Origin: SAR324 cluster bacterium
GTDB taxonomy: Bacteria > SAR324 > XYD2-FULL-50-16
Length of the DNA: 23,988 nt
NCBI GenBank assembly: GCA_002401295.1
Contig: NVSR01000031.1
Coordinates: 1-23,988, forward strand
Reading direction: 5' to 3'
A program made the translations under genes and the position numbers. Each line of letters starts with the position of its first letter. Position 1 is the stretch's first letter. The notes beneath the pieces are model-generated. The model worked only from the letters and a program-made list of their open reading frames with translations, had not been told where the DNA came from and ran no database searches. Of the stretch, positions 15,729 to 23,458 are shown in pieces.

Positions 15729-16802
15729 TCACCATTTTAGTAGAACTAGTTCAGCACAAAACCCCGGACCGAAGGAAATCATCAGTCCATAACTTCCGGC
15801 CTGAGGTTGGTTGTGTGCCATAAATTCATTGAGGATCATTAAGACAGAGCTGGAGGATAAATTTCCTACCTTTTTCAAACTTTCCCAACTGATTTTCAAG
15901 TCATGGGAATCCAATCCCAGCCCTTGCTCCATGGCTTGCAATACTTTAGGCCCACCGGGGTGGGCGATCCAATGAGTGATGTCAGAGATGTTTAAGTCCT
16001 GTTGCCCCAGGAATTGATCCATGGCAGGCTTAATATGTTTCTCCGCAAATTCAGGAACACCGGAATTCAAAACGATTTCAAACCCTCGATCAGAGATTTT
16101 CCAGCCCATCACTTCTTCCGTATGGGGGAAAAAGATAGACCTGCTATCAATAATTCGCGGATATTTACTATCTGCAAGGGGATGGGCTTGGCCCACCATC
16201 AATACAGCCGCGGCACCATCTCCAAATAACTGGCTGGCAATAACATTGGCTATAGAGAGGTCGTGAAGTTGAAAGGTCAGAGAACAAAGCTCCACTGATA
16301 ACAAGATGGCCGCATCTTGTGGGTGTCCCTTGAGATAATCTGCTACCCGAGCCACACCGGCAGTTCCCGCTAAACAACCCAAGCCGAACATTGGAACTCG
16401 CTTCAGCTGAGAAGAAAAGGGTAACTGATTCATCAGCAATGCATCCAAAGAAGGGACGGCAATTCCCGTAACGGTGGATGTGACGATTTGTTGCACGTCT
16501 CCTGCTTGCAACTCACTCTGTCTCAAGAGGTCTTGAATACAGCTTTTACCCAAGGGCAATGCTTCTTCTTTCCAGATTTGATTTCTCGCGGCAAAGCCGG
16601 GGACGTTGAGGTAAAACTCCTTGGGGCGGCTCAGGTATCGGCTTTCAACTAACAGGTTCTCGGTAATGCGGTCGAAAACATCGGTGTGTAAGCCTCTTTT
16701 TTTCCATACTTGCCGCAACTGTCCACTCAACTCCGATTGTGGGTAGTGGTATTGTGGAAAAGCAACAGCAGTGGCGATTATCTGTGCAGTAGCAGGGTTC
16801 AT
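15729..16802 (-). CDS. Type III polyketide synthase (chalcone synthase-like)
   Basis: 357-residue homodimeric-type ketosynthase. The Cys-His-Asn triad is visible: Cys143 in MFGLGCLAGTAG, His281 in WIAHPGGPK and Asn314 in VGNLSSSSV; the C-terminal GFGPG-type loop reads SFGPGFCAE. Such enzymes extend an acyl-CoA starter with malonyl-CoA and cyclise it; bacterial homologues with ICMT and flavoprotein neighbours make long-chain alkylresorcinols or alkylpyrones. The start is ATG 16802, in a 4-base ATGA overlap with the AlkB-like gene and just behind GAGGAG; an earlier in-frame ATG at 16823 would place that ribosome-binding site inside the gene. Third gene of a tightly packed five-gene operon. Confidence 0.95.
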   Translation of the reverse strand: MNPATAQIIATAVAFPQYHYPQSELSGQLRQVWKKRGLHTDVFDRITENLLVESRYLSRPKEFYLNVPGFAARNQIWKEEALPLGKSCIQDLLRQSELQAGDVQQIVTSTVTGIAVPSLDALLMNQLPFSSQLKRVPMFGLGCLAGTAGVARVADYLKGHPQDAAILLSVELCSLTFQLHDLSIANVIASQLFGDGAAAVLMVGQAHPLADSKYPRIIDSRSIFFPHTEEVMGWKISDRGFEIVLNSGVPEFAEKHIKPAMDQFLGQQDLNISDITHWIAHPGGPKVLQAMEQGLGLDSHDLKISWESLKKVGNLSSSSVLMILNEFMAHNQPQAGSYGLMISFGPGFCAELVLLKW

Positions 16803-17833
16803 AAATCTCCTCTTTGTTGCCATTTGAGGACTCGGGGGTTCATTACCTTAAACCACAGGGGAGGAATTAATGCCAAAGGCACCATGCCCGCATATCCATT
16901 GGGTAATTGGGGGCTATCTTCATGATGTTGTAATGCTTGATAACGTCGATTGGGGTGTAGGTGGTGATCGGAGTGCCTTTCCAAATGCAGCAGATAGCGG
17001 TTCGTTAAAAAATGATTCGCGTTCCAGGAGTGCTGGATGGAAACTTTTTCATATTTACCTGGGGTAATTTCTTTTCGCTGCAAGCCGTAGTGTTCAACAT
17101 AGTTCGTTGCTTCCAGAAAACTAAAGGCAATGAAACTTTGGATGCAGAAGTAGAGTAAGCCCGTCCAACCAAAAGACACTTGGAAACTCAACATCCAAAG
17201 TAGAGAAAAACAATGAAAGTTAAGCATTTGATTGTGAAAACTCCAAAAGGGAAAACCTCTTCTGATCAGCCTGCTTTGTTCGATTCGCCAAGCATTCCGA
17301 TAGGTCCCGGTAACCGAACGTAGATAAAAGGCATAAAAGGACTCTTGAAAACGTGCAGATGCTGCGTCTTGGGGAGTCCCTACATGTTGGTGGTGTCCTT
17401 GGTTGTGCTCAATGAGAAAGTGGGTGTAACAGACGGAAGATAGTAGGAGTTTTGCTAATAGAGGTTCGAGCCATCCTCGGCGGTGGCCCAACTCATGAGC
17501 AATGGTGACGCCTGCTCCTGTTAAAAGAGCGATGGAAAAAACAAAAGCAATCAGTTGCCCCGGAGAGAGAGACTCATGACTGACCACATAACCGCCAAAG
17601 ATCAGAATGGCCAACTGCAAAGGAACCCAAAGTAAGGTCAAGGCCTTAAAAAAAAGAGCTTGCTCTGCCATGGTGGAATTATTTTGATCCTTACCCAGCA
17701 TCAGGTCCAAAAGGGGGACCAATAAGAAGCAGATCAAAGGGGAAAAATAGTTAAAGCCGATGACATAACCAATCAATGTCTGCAGGGGCAATTGAAAGGT
17801 CAAAAGGAAAGAGAGTTGCTTGAAATATTTCAT
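16799..17833 (-). CDS. AlkB-type alkane/fatty-chain hydroxylase (diiron membrane monooxygenase)
   Basis: 344-residue polytopic membrane enzyme. Histidine boxes: HELGH (113-117), EHNQGHHQH (142-150) and ERHSDHHLHP (285-294), plus NYVEHYG (244-250) and HSWNANH (268-274). RRYQAL and LPNGYAGMVPLALIPPLW also follow the alkane 1-monooxygenase pattern, separating it from desaturases. The family inserts oxygen at terminal methyl groups of alkanes or alkyl chains, using a rubredoxin or ferredoxin donor. It is shorter than typical AlkB (~400). No rubredoxin is encoded here. It lies 13 nt after the ligase gene and overlaps the PKS start, so its substrate is more likely a pathway lipid than free alkane (inference). 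ATG 17833 follows AGGGG. Confidence 0.92.
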   Translation of the reverse strand: MKYFKQLSFLLTFQLPLQTLIGYVIGFNYFSPLICFLLVPLLDLMLGKDQNNSTMAEQALFFKALTLLWVPLQLAILIFGGYVVSHESLSPGQLIAFVFSIALLTGAGVTIAHELGHRRGWLEPLLAKLLLSSVCYTHFLIEHNQGHHQHVGTPQDAASARFQESFYAFYLRSVTGTYRNAWRIEQSRLIRRGFPFWSFHNQMLNFHCFSLLWMLSFQVSFGWTGLLYFCIQSFIAFSFLEATNYVEHYGLQRKEITPGKYEKVSIQHSWNANHFLTNRYLLHLERHSDHHLHPNRRYQALQHHEDSPQLPNGYAGMVPLALIPPLWFKVMNPRVLKWQQRGDL

Positions 17834-17846
17834 CCGTTACCCCTGT

Positions 17847-19571
17847 TCAACAGGCTCCTTCCTTGAGGTCTTCTCCATAGAAAAAGTGGATCAATCGCTT
17901 ATCCACTTTGCCTAAAGGAGTCAGGGGCAAAGCCTCCACAAATTCGATGAATCCCGGTTTCTTATAGGGAGCCATTTGTTCCTGGCAATATTGCAGTAAC
18001 ATTTCTTTCAATAGTGAAGGGTCTCTGTCGCTGTAGTCTTTTGCCAACTCCACAACCAACTTCACTTTCTCACTCCCTGGTTGTTGAGGGTCGGAAACAC
18101 CGATAATCGCACAGTGCTGTATGGCGGGATGACTGAGCAATTGATTTTCTACATCACGAGGAAATACCTTGAAGCCATTCACATTAATCATATCTTTTAA
18201 ACGGTCACAGATAATGATGTAGCCTTCACTGGTCATCTTGGCGATGTCTCCTGTGAAGAGCCAGGTTTTCCCCTCGTAAATACGGAGTACTTTCTGGGTT
18301 TCCTGTGGATGGTTCCAATATTTACGCATCACTTGTGGTCCCCGTACTATCAATTCTCCCGCTTCACCGACCGGAACTTCGCTCTTGCCTTGCTGGAGGT
18401 CGACGATCCGGATATCTGTCAGAGGCAAGGGAATACCGGCACTACCGGGAATGGGAAAATCCGGAGGGGAGCAGGTAATAGCCGGTCCGGCTTCCGTCAT
18501 GCCGTAACCCTCCAAAACCCGATTTCCGATCAATTCTTGTAAGCGTTTGATGCTCAAGCTAGGAAAAGCCGTACCTCCAGAAAGAGCAAATTTTAACCTG
18601 GAAAAATCTAATGCTCGGAAGCTTTCCTTATCCAGCATTTTTTCATAAAACAGGGGGATCGCAAAAAGTAGTGTGGGTTGATATTTCTTAATTTCTCGAA
18701 TCACATGATCCAAATCACGGGGGTTGGGGATCAGAACTTGGCAGCCTCCGGTTAAGAGAGCCGTTAAAGCACAGATCAACCCGGCAGAGTGAAAAAAGGG
18801 AAAAACAGAGAGCCCCACCTCTTTACCCTCTTCAGGTGCCAACATGGGGAGTGATTGATGGATATTCGCAACCAGGTTGTGATGAGAAAGCACGACACCC
18901 TTGGGTACCCCCGTAGTCCCCCCCGTATATTGAAGTACTGCCGTATTCCGCGGATCAATGTGGACTAGTGGATCCTCCGAAGAACATCCCTCCATAAAAG
19001 GAAAGAACAAAACCATCTTTCCTTTCGGCAAAGGGCTTATTTCCGGAAAGGGGAGTTTCCTGAAAAGCCGGGCCAGGAGTTGTTTGATCGATGGAAGAGA
19101 ATCTAGGGGGCGAGTAACGATAACTTTTTTGATTGAAGGAAGCTTGGGAGCCAGTTGAAAAACCTTCTCCTTATAGTTGGTGTCATAGGTCACTAGAATT
19201 TTAGCCCGACAATTCAGGATTTGTTCCTTCATCTCACTGACGGAAGCCAATGGCGAGATGGGAGAAACTCGACAACCGGCCTTGAAGGCACCTAACAGAG
19301 CAATCAAAAACTGAGGGAGATTCGGCAGATTAATACCGATTAGATCTCCTTGTTGAACTCCTTCTCGAATTAAAGCGTGAGCAAATTGATGAGAAAGTTG
19401 GAGCAATTGCCGATAGCTGAGAGTACTACCTAAAAAATGGAGAGCCGGCTGATTGGGATAAAGTTCTGCAATGCGATTGAATCCATCAATAAGACTGATA
19501 TCAGGAATCCTCAAATTATCTGGAATGCCGGGAGGGTAGTATTTTTTCCAAGGATGAGTGTGGTAAGACAT
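17847..19571 (-). CDS. Long-chain acyl-CoA synthetase-like AMP-dependent ligase
   Basis: 574-residue member of the acyl-adenylate superfamily. ATP loop YTGGTTGVPKG at 215-225, GYGMTE at 355-360, Asp442 in FTGDIA, the DRLKD hinge near 456-460 and catalytic Lys555 in PLGKVDKR are all present, so it should be active. The N-terminal HPWKKYYPPGIP is typical of FadD-like long-chain ligases. Expected reaction: fatty acid, ATP and CoA (or a carrier protein) give the acyl thioester. As the first gene of the operon it would provide the starter for the type III PKS. ATG 19571 follows GAGG by 6 nt, and a candidate promoter lies about 150 nt upstream. Confidence 0.92.
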   Translation of the reverse strand: MSYHTHPWKKYYPPGIPDNLRIPDISLIDGFNRIAELYPNQPALHFLGSTLSYRQLLQLSHQFAHALIREGVQQGDLIGINLPNLPQFLIALLGAFKAGCRVSPISPLASVSEMKEQILNCRAKILVTYDTNYKEKVFQLAPKLPSIKKVIVTRPLDSLPSIKQLLARLFRKLPFPEISPLPKGKMVLFFPFMEGCSSEDPLVHIDPRNTAVLQYTGGTTGVPKGVVLSHHNLVANIHQSLPMLAPEEGKEVGLSVFPFFHSAGLICALTALLTGGCQVLIPNPRDLDHVIREIKKYQPTLLFAIPLFYEKMLDKESFRALDFSRLKFALSGGTAFPSLSIKRLQELIGNRVLEGYGMTEAGPAITCSPPDFPIPGSAGIPLPLTDIRIVDLQQGKSEVPVGEAGELIVRGPQVMRKYWNHPQETQKVLRIYEGKTWLFTGDIAKMTSEGYIIICDRLKDMINVNGFKVFPRDVENQLLSHPAIQHCAIIGVSDPQQPGSEKVKLVVELAKDYSDRDPSLLKEMLLQYCQEQMAPYKKPGFIEFVEALPLTPLGKVDKRLIHFFYGEDLKEGAC

Positions 19572-19723
19572 TTAGGGCCTCATTAGCGATCACTGATTAG
19601 ATCCATCAAATCTGTCCATAGAAATGGAAAGCAATTCTACTGCATTCCCGTCCCTTCAAATATCGCTTTTGCTCAGACAGCAACCAGCCTTGTCTTCCAA
19701 ATCCCTGTAAGCTCAAGAGCTTT

Positions 19724-19751
19724 ATTATAACCTTTTTCATCGGCAAAACAA
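19724..19751 (-). promoter_or_regulatory. Candidate sigma-70 promoter of the type III PKS operon
   Basis: On the minus strand a perfect TATAAT (19724-19729) lies 16 nt from TTGTTT (19746-19751, 3/6 to the -35 consensus). It would start transcription about 145 nt before the ligase ATG. The gap 19572-19872 also must hold the ssb promoter on the plus strand, for which I see no convincing boxes; nothing else is recognisable in the gap. Confidence 0.4.
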
Positions 19752-19872
19752 ATTTAAATCATTCCTCATTGACCAAGAGATTTTGGGGTTTTACAACCAA
19801 GCACAGGATTTCTGATACAAGGGTGATCCAAATCCGGGATCGCCGTAAAGTAAGTCGAAAAGGTTTTTCTCC

Positions 19873-20373
19873 ATGTTGAATAAAGTACAGCTCATTGGGC
19901 GAGTCGGTCAGGAACCGGAACAGAAAGTTATTGCCTCCGGCGGTATGTTGGTAACCCTATCTCTGGCGACCAACGAGCGTTGGAAGGATAAAAGTGGCAA
20001 TCGTCAGGAAAAAACCAGCTGGCACCGCATCACCCTTTGGTCAAGTCAAGCTAAGTTTGTCGCCCAATACGTGCATAAAGGGGACTTGGTTTACATTGAA
20101 GGAAGGATTGATTACCAGGAATGGGATAAAGATGGCGTCAAGCAATATAGTACCAGCATCGTGGGCCAAACGGTCCAGAAACTGAGTTGGGATAAAAATA
20201 CCGGTGGAAACCCTCAGGATTCTAGTGAGTCCAACTGGAGCCCTAGCCCTGCACAGACGCCAGCCCAGGGGGATTTTCAACCAGCCCCGGAATCCTCCCC
20301 CTTGACACCGAAACCTATCTTTGGAAATGTCAGTCCTGTGGATGATCTGCTTGAAGACGACATTCCATTTTAA
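19873..20373 (+). CDS. ssb: Single-stranded DNA-binding protein
   Basis: 166 residues. The N-terminal OB-fold (about 1-108) has the usual features: MLNKVQLIGRVGQEPE, then LSLATNERW, WHRITLW and VYIEGRIDYQEW. A proline-, serine- and glutamine-rich linker follows, and the protein ends in the acidic tip DDLLEDDIPF, the docking site for SSB partner proteins. It binds single-stranded DNA as a tetramer during replication and repair. Length is normal for bacterial SSB. ATG lies behind a weak AAAGG. It is divergent from the PKS operon and upstream of infA. Confidence 0.96.
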   Translation: MLNKVQLIGRVGQEPEQKVIASGGMLVTLSLATNERWKDKSGNRQEKTSWHRITLWSSQAKFVAQYVHKGDLVYIEGRIDYQEWDKDGVKQYSTSIVGQTVQKLSWDKNTGGNPQDSSESNWSPSPAQTPAQGDFQPAPESSPLTPKPIFGNVSPVDDLLEDDIPF

Positions 20374-20435
20374 AAGATGCCTCGGAAAGTCCGTAATTCT
20401 ATTTTGAGACAAAATCTACTTTTTTTTACAAAATT

Positions 20436-20509
20436 AAAGACATTTGTGTCAGGATGAATTATGTCTTTTGAAGGGTTAGTCCTCATCAGGTTGATGTAAC
20501 CAACTAACC
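20436..20509 (+). promoter_or_regulatory. Structured leader region upstream of infA
   Basis: Two inverted repeats occur in succession. The first pairs AAAGACAT (20436-20443) with ATGTCTTT (20461-20468). The second pairs GGTTAGT (20474-20480) with ACTAACC (20503-20509) and encloses an inner GGTT/AACC stem (20489-20492, 20498-20501). The second structure ends about 30 nt before the infA start. They may shape the infA leader or its expression; the first could also be an operator. No known riboswitch or ribosomal-protein-leader motif was recognised. Confidence 0.35.
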
Positions 20510-20541
20510 ATATTAACGAATCTTAATATTTAAGGAAAAAA

Positions 20542-20823
20542 TTGAGCGAAAGTGAAGATAAAATCTTACTTCAGGGAATTGTAATGGATTCCTCTAAGGG
20601 AATCTTTCAGGTTAAACTGATTGAGAATGATCACACTGTCACCGGACACCTTTCAGGAAAAATGAAGAAATATTACATTCGTGTCCTGAAAGGAGATGAA
20701 GTAACTATTGAGCTGTCTCCTTATGACCTGACTAAAGGGCGTATCGTGGAGCGGAAGAAGGTAGAGCGAAAAGCCCCAACTTCCAAGAAGGCGATCAAGC
20801 ACCGACAGTACAATAAGCGATAG
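20542..20823 (+). CDS. infA: Translation initiation factor IF-1 with basic C-terminal extension
   Basis: 93 residues. The OB-fold matches IF-1: LLQGIVMDSS, F-V-L, HLSGKMKKYYIRVLKGDEV, then LSPYDLTKGRIV. IF-1 binds the 30S A site and helps IF-2 and IF-3 during initiation. The common bacterial protein has about 72 residues; here about 20 Lys/Arg-rich residues follow the usual end (from KKVERKAPTSKK). The start is TTG at 20542, placed 6 nt after AAGGA, and no in-frame ATG precedes the fold. A weak start codon for a gene that takes part in start selection suggests possible self-regulation. The leader contains two inverted repeats. Confidence 0.92.
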   Translation: MSESEDKILLQGIVMDSSKGIFQVKLIENDHTVTGHLSGKMKKYYIRVLKGDEVTIELSPYDLTKGRIVERKKVERKAPTSKKAIKHRQYNKR

Positions 20824-20998
20824 TTTGACTTGATAAAACATCGGCTGCTTGAGTGGCTGTAAAGTTGCTCAAAAGTCGACCCCCTCCCTTTGTTTTTTCA
20901 AAATTCTCCCTCCAAGTTACTTGCATTCCCGCAACCCCTTCTTTAAGCTGTAGTGAGTTTTTTTCTACGTCTCCTGGTCGTTTGAAAAGTACCTCACC

Positions 20999-23458
20999 AT
21001 GGTTCAAATTATGGAAAATCAAAGTTTAAGCACTGAACAAGAGCTCGCAATAAAAGTTGGAAATTTCAAAAAGGATTTTGAACAACGCATGGCTTTAACG
21101 GTAGTGCATGACTTGAAACACGCCAGCCAGCGAGCTAAATATTGGGCTCTAGCTTATGCCGTACGTGATGAAATTATTTCCAAGTGGCTAAAAACTCAAA
21201 ATAAATACTATAAGCTCAATCCCAAGCGGGTCTATTATCTGTCACTTGAATTTTTGATGGGCAGGACCTTAAGCAATGCTATCATCAATCTCGACATCTC
21301 CCTAATCGTTCGTCAGGCACTGGAGCAGTTAGGCCTCTCCTTAGAGGAATTACAGGAACAAGAGTGGGATGCCGGTTTAGGGAATGGTGGTTTGGGGAGA
21401 TTAGCTGCTTGCTTCCTGGATTCAATGGCCACCTTGGACTTGCCTGCTTATGGGTACGGGATTCGTTATGAATACGGAATGTTCAAACAAAAAATCAAAG
21501 ATTTACAGCAACAAGAAGCTCCGGATAACTGGTTGCGTTTCGGCAATCCCTGGGAAATAGCCCGTACTGAAAATCTGTATAAGGTTCACTTCAAGGGAAG
21601 GGTGAATAATTATGAAGATTGTGATGGCAAGCTGGTCTGTCGCTGGGTGGATACGGATACGGTGATGGCGATGGCTTACGATGTGCCTATCCCCGGTTAT
21701 CAAACGGATACGGTCAATACATTAAAACTATGGGCTGCCAAATCCAGTAGAAACTTCCAATTGGAGACTTTCAATGCGGGTGATTATATTGGCGCGGTGA
21801 TTGACAAGCACCTCTCTGAAAGTATCTCCAAAATACTCTACCCCAATGATAATAATTATAAGGGAAAAGAGTTAAGGTTGATGCAGCAGTATTTCATGGT
21901 TTCCGCTTCCCTGCAGGATATCCTCAGACGATTGGAGCGTTGCCACGATGATATTCGAGACTTGCCTGAGAAAGCTGTCATCCAATTGAATGATACTCAC
22001 CCCTCCATCGCGATTCCTGAACTCATGCGAATTCTGATGGATGAACGCGGTTTAGGATGGGATGAAGCCTGGAAAATCAGCAGCGCAACCTTCGCCTATA
22101 CCAACCACACCGTCTTGCCGGAAGCCCTGGAACGTTGGCCTGTGGAGTTGTTTGAGGAAATCTTACCTCGACACCTGCAGATTATCTATGAAATCAATCA
22201 ACGTTTCCTGGATGACCTCGCGGCCACCTTTCCGGGTGATTTTGCTCGCCGCGAGAGGATGTCCATCATTGAAGGGCATGATCACAAGCAGATCCGCATG
22301 GCTCATTTAGCGATTGTGGGTTGTTTTTCTGTTAATGGTGTGGCGAAACTCCACTCCAAGCTTTTACAAGAGGGAATCTTTAAGGATTTCTATGAGCTTT
22401 GGCCGAATAAGTTCAATAATAAAACCAATGGAATTACACCTCGACGTTGGTTGAAAAATGCGAATCCACGCCTCTCTGGCCTGATTACAGAAGTGATTGG
22501 TGATGGCTGGGCGAAGAATTTATTTGAATTGAAGAAGCTGGAAGCTTTCTCTCAAAACCCGGATTTTCTCCAACGCTGGATTAGAGTCAAGGGGCAGAAT
22601 AAAAAGGAGTTGGCTCGGATCATCCAAAAGCAGTGCGGGGTGCAGGTTAACCTGGATTCTATTTTTGATGTTCATGTGAAGCGATTTCACGAGTATAAAC
22701 GGCAGCTTTTGAATGTTCTGCATGTGATTACTCTTTACAATCGAATCAAGCAGGGGAAGTTGGATGACTTCGTTCCACGAACCGTGATTTTTGCGGGAAA
22801 GGCCGCTCCCGGATATGTAAGAGCTAAAGAAATTATACATTTGATCAATGCATTGGCCAATATGATCAATCGCAATCAACGTGTAGGTGAGCGCTTAAAA
22901 GTAGTCTTCCTGCCCAACTATGGTGTTTCTTTAGCTGAAAAAATTTTTCCGGGATCAGATCTATCTGAACAAATCTCAACTGCGGGCATGGAAGCCTCGG
23001 GCACGGGCAATATGAAATTTGCCCTCAACGGAGCTTTGACCATCGGGACGCTGGATGGGGCAAACATTGAGATGAAAGATGAGGTCGGAGAGGAGAATAT
23101 CTTTATTTTCGGACATCAACAAGGTGAACTCAGTGAGCTGAGGGCTTCCGGTTATGATCCTTTAACCTATTATCATCAGGATGAAGAGTTACGACTGGTA
23201 CTGGATCAAATTCGTGATGGTTATTTTTCTCCTAATCAACCTCACCTCTTTGTACCGCTGGTTAACAGCCTGCTTTACGAAGGAGATCATTTTTTTGTCC
23301 TGGCGGACTATCGTAAATATTTGGAGTGTCAGGATCAAGTTTCCCGACTCTTTCGTGATGAAAAGCAATGGCACAGCAAGGCTATTTTAAATGTGGCGCG
23401 CATGGGTGCTGGCAAGCCCTCAATTGTTCGGCTTGAATTTTTGGGGTCGAGAAACTGA
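20999..23458 (+). CDS. glgP: Glycogen/maltodextrin phosphorylase with replaced C-terminal tail
   Basis: 819 residues. Releases glucose-1-phosphate from alpha-1,4-glucan using pyridoxal phosphate. Seen: YYLSLEFLMGRTL, GNGGLGRLAACFLDS, NDTHPSIAIPELMR, YTNHTVLPEALE, RFHEYKRQLLN, and the cofactor motif EASGTGNMKF with Lys673. It follows the family up to NVARMG (about 798-803), where other members continue with an FSSDR-type motif and a final helix. Here the last ~16 residues (AGKPSIVRLEFLGSRN) are the antisense of cmoB codons, so the normal end is missing. The catalytic core is complete. Start is ATG 20999, or ATG 21011; neither has a strong ribosome-binding site. Confidence 0.93.
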   Translation: MVQIMENQSLSTEQELAIKVGNFKKDFEQRMALTVVHDLKHASQRAKYWALAYAVRDEIISKWLKTQNKYYKLNPKRVYYLSLEFLMGRTLSNAIINLDISLIVRQALEQLGLSLEELQEQEWDAGLGNGGLGRLAACFLDSMATLDLPAYGYGIRYEYGMFKQKIKDLQQQEAPDNWLRFGNPWEIARTENLYKVHFKGRVNNYEDCDGKLVCRWVDTDTVMAMAYDVPIPGYQTDTVNTLKLWAAKSSRNFQLETFNAGDYIGAVIDKHLSESISKILYPNDNNYKGKELRLMQQYFMVSASLQDILRRLERCHDDIRDLPEKAVIQLNDTHPSIAIPELMRILMDERGLGWDEAWKISSATFAYTNHTVLPEALERWPVELFEEILPRHLQIIYEINQRFLDDLAATFPGDFARRERMSIIEGHDHKQIRMAHLAIVGCFSVNGVAKLHSKLLQEGIFKDFYELWPNKFNNKTNGITPRRWLKNANPRLSGLITEVIGDGWAKNLFELKKLEAFSQNPDFLQRWIRVKGQNKKELARIIQKQCGVQVNLDSIFDVHVKRFHEYKRQLLNVLHVITLYNRIKQGKLDDFVPRTVIFAGKAAPGYVRAKEIIHLINALANMINRNQRVGERLKVVFLPNYGVSLAEKIFPGSDLSEQISTAGMEASGTGNMKFALNGALTIGTLDGANIEMKDEVGEENIFIFGHQQGELSELRASGYDPLTYYHQDEELRLVLDQIRDGYFSPNQPHLFVPLVNSLLYEGDHFFVLADYRKYLECQDQVSRLFRDEKQWHSKAILNVARMGAGKPSIVRLEFLGSRN

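Noticed and set aside
16823..16823. Upstream ATG as the PKS start
   Set aside because: It would bury the GAGGAG ribosome-binding site within the gene; ATG 16802 has that site at the right distance and an ATGA coupling with the preceding stop.
17842..17854. Palindrome CCTGTT-C-AACAGG at the ligase/AlkB-gene junction
   Set aside because: It overlaps the ligase stop codon and is too short, with no T-tract, to call a terminator or operator inside an operon.
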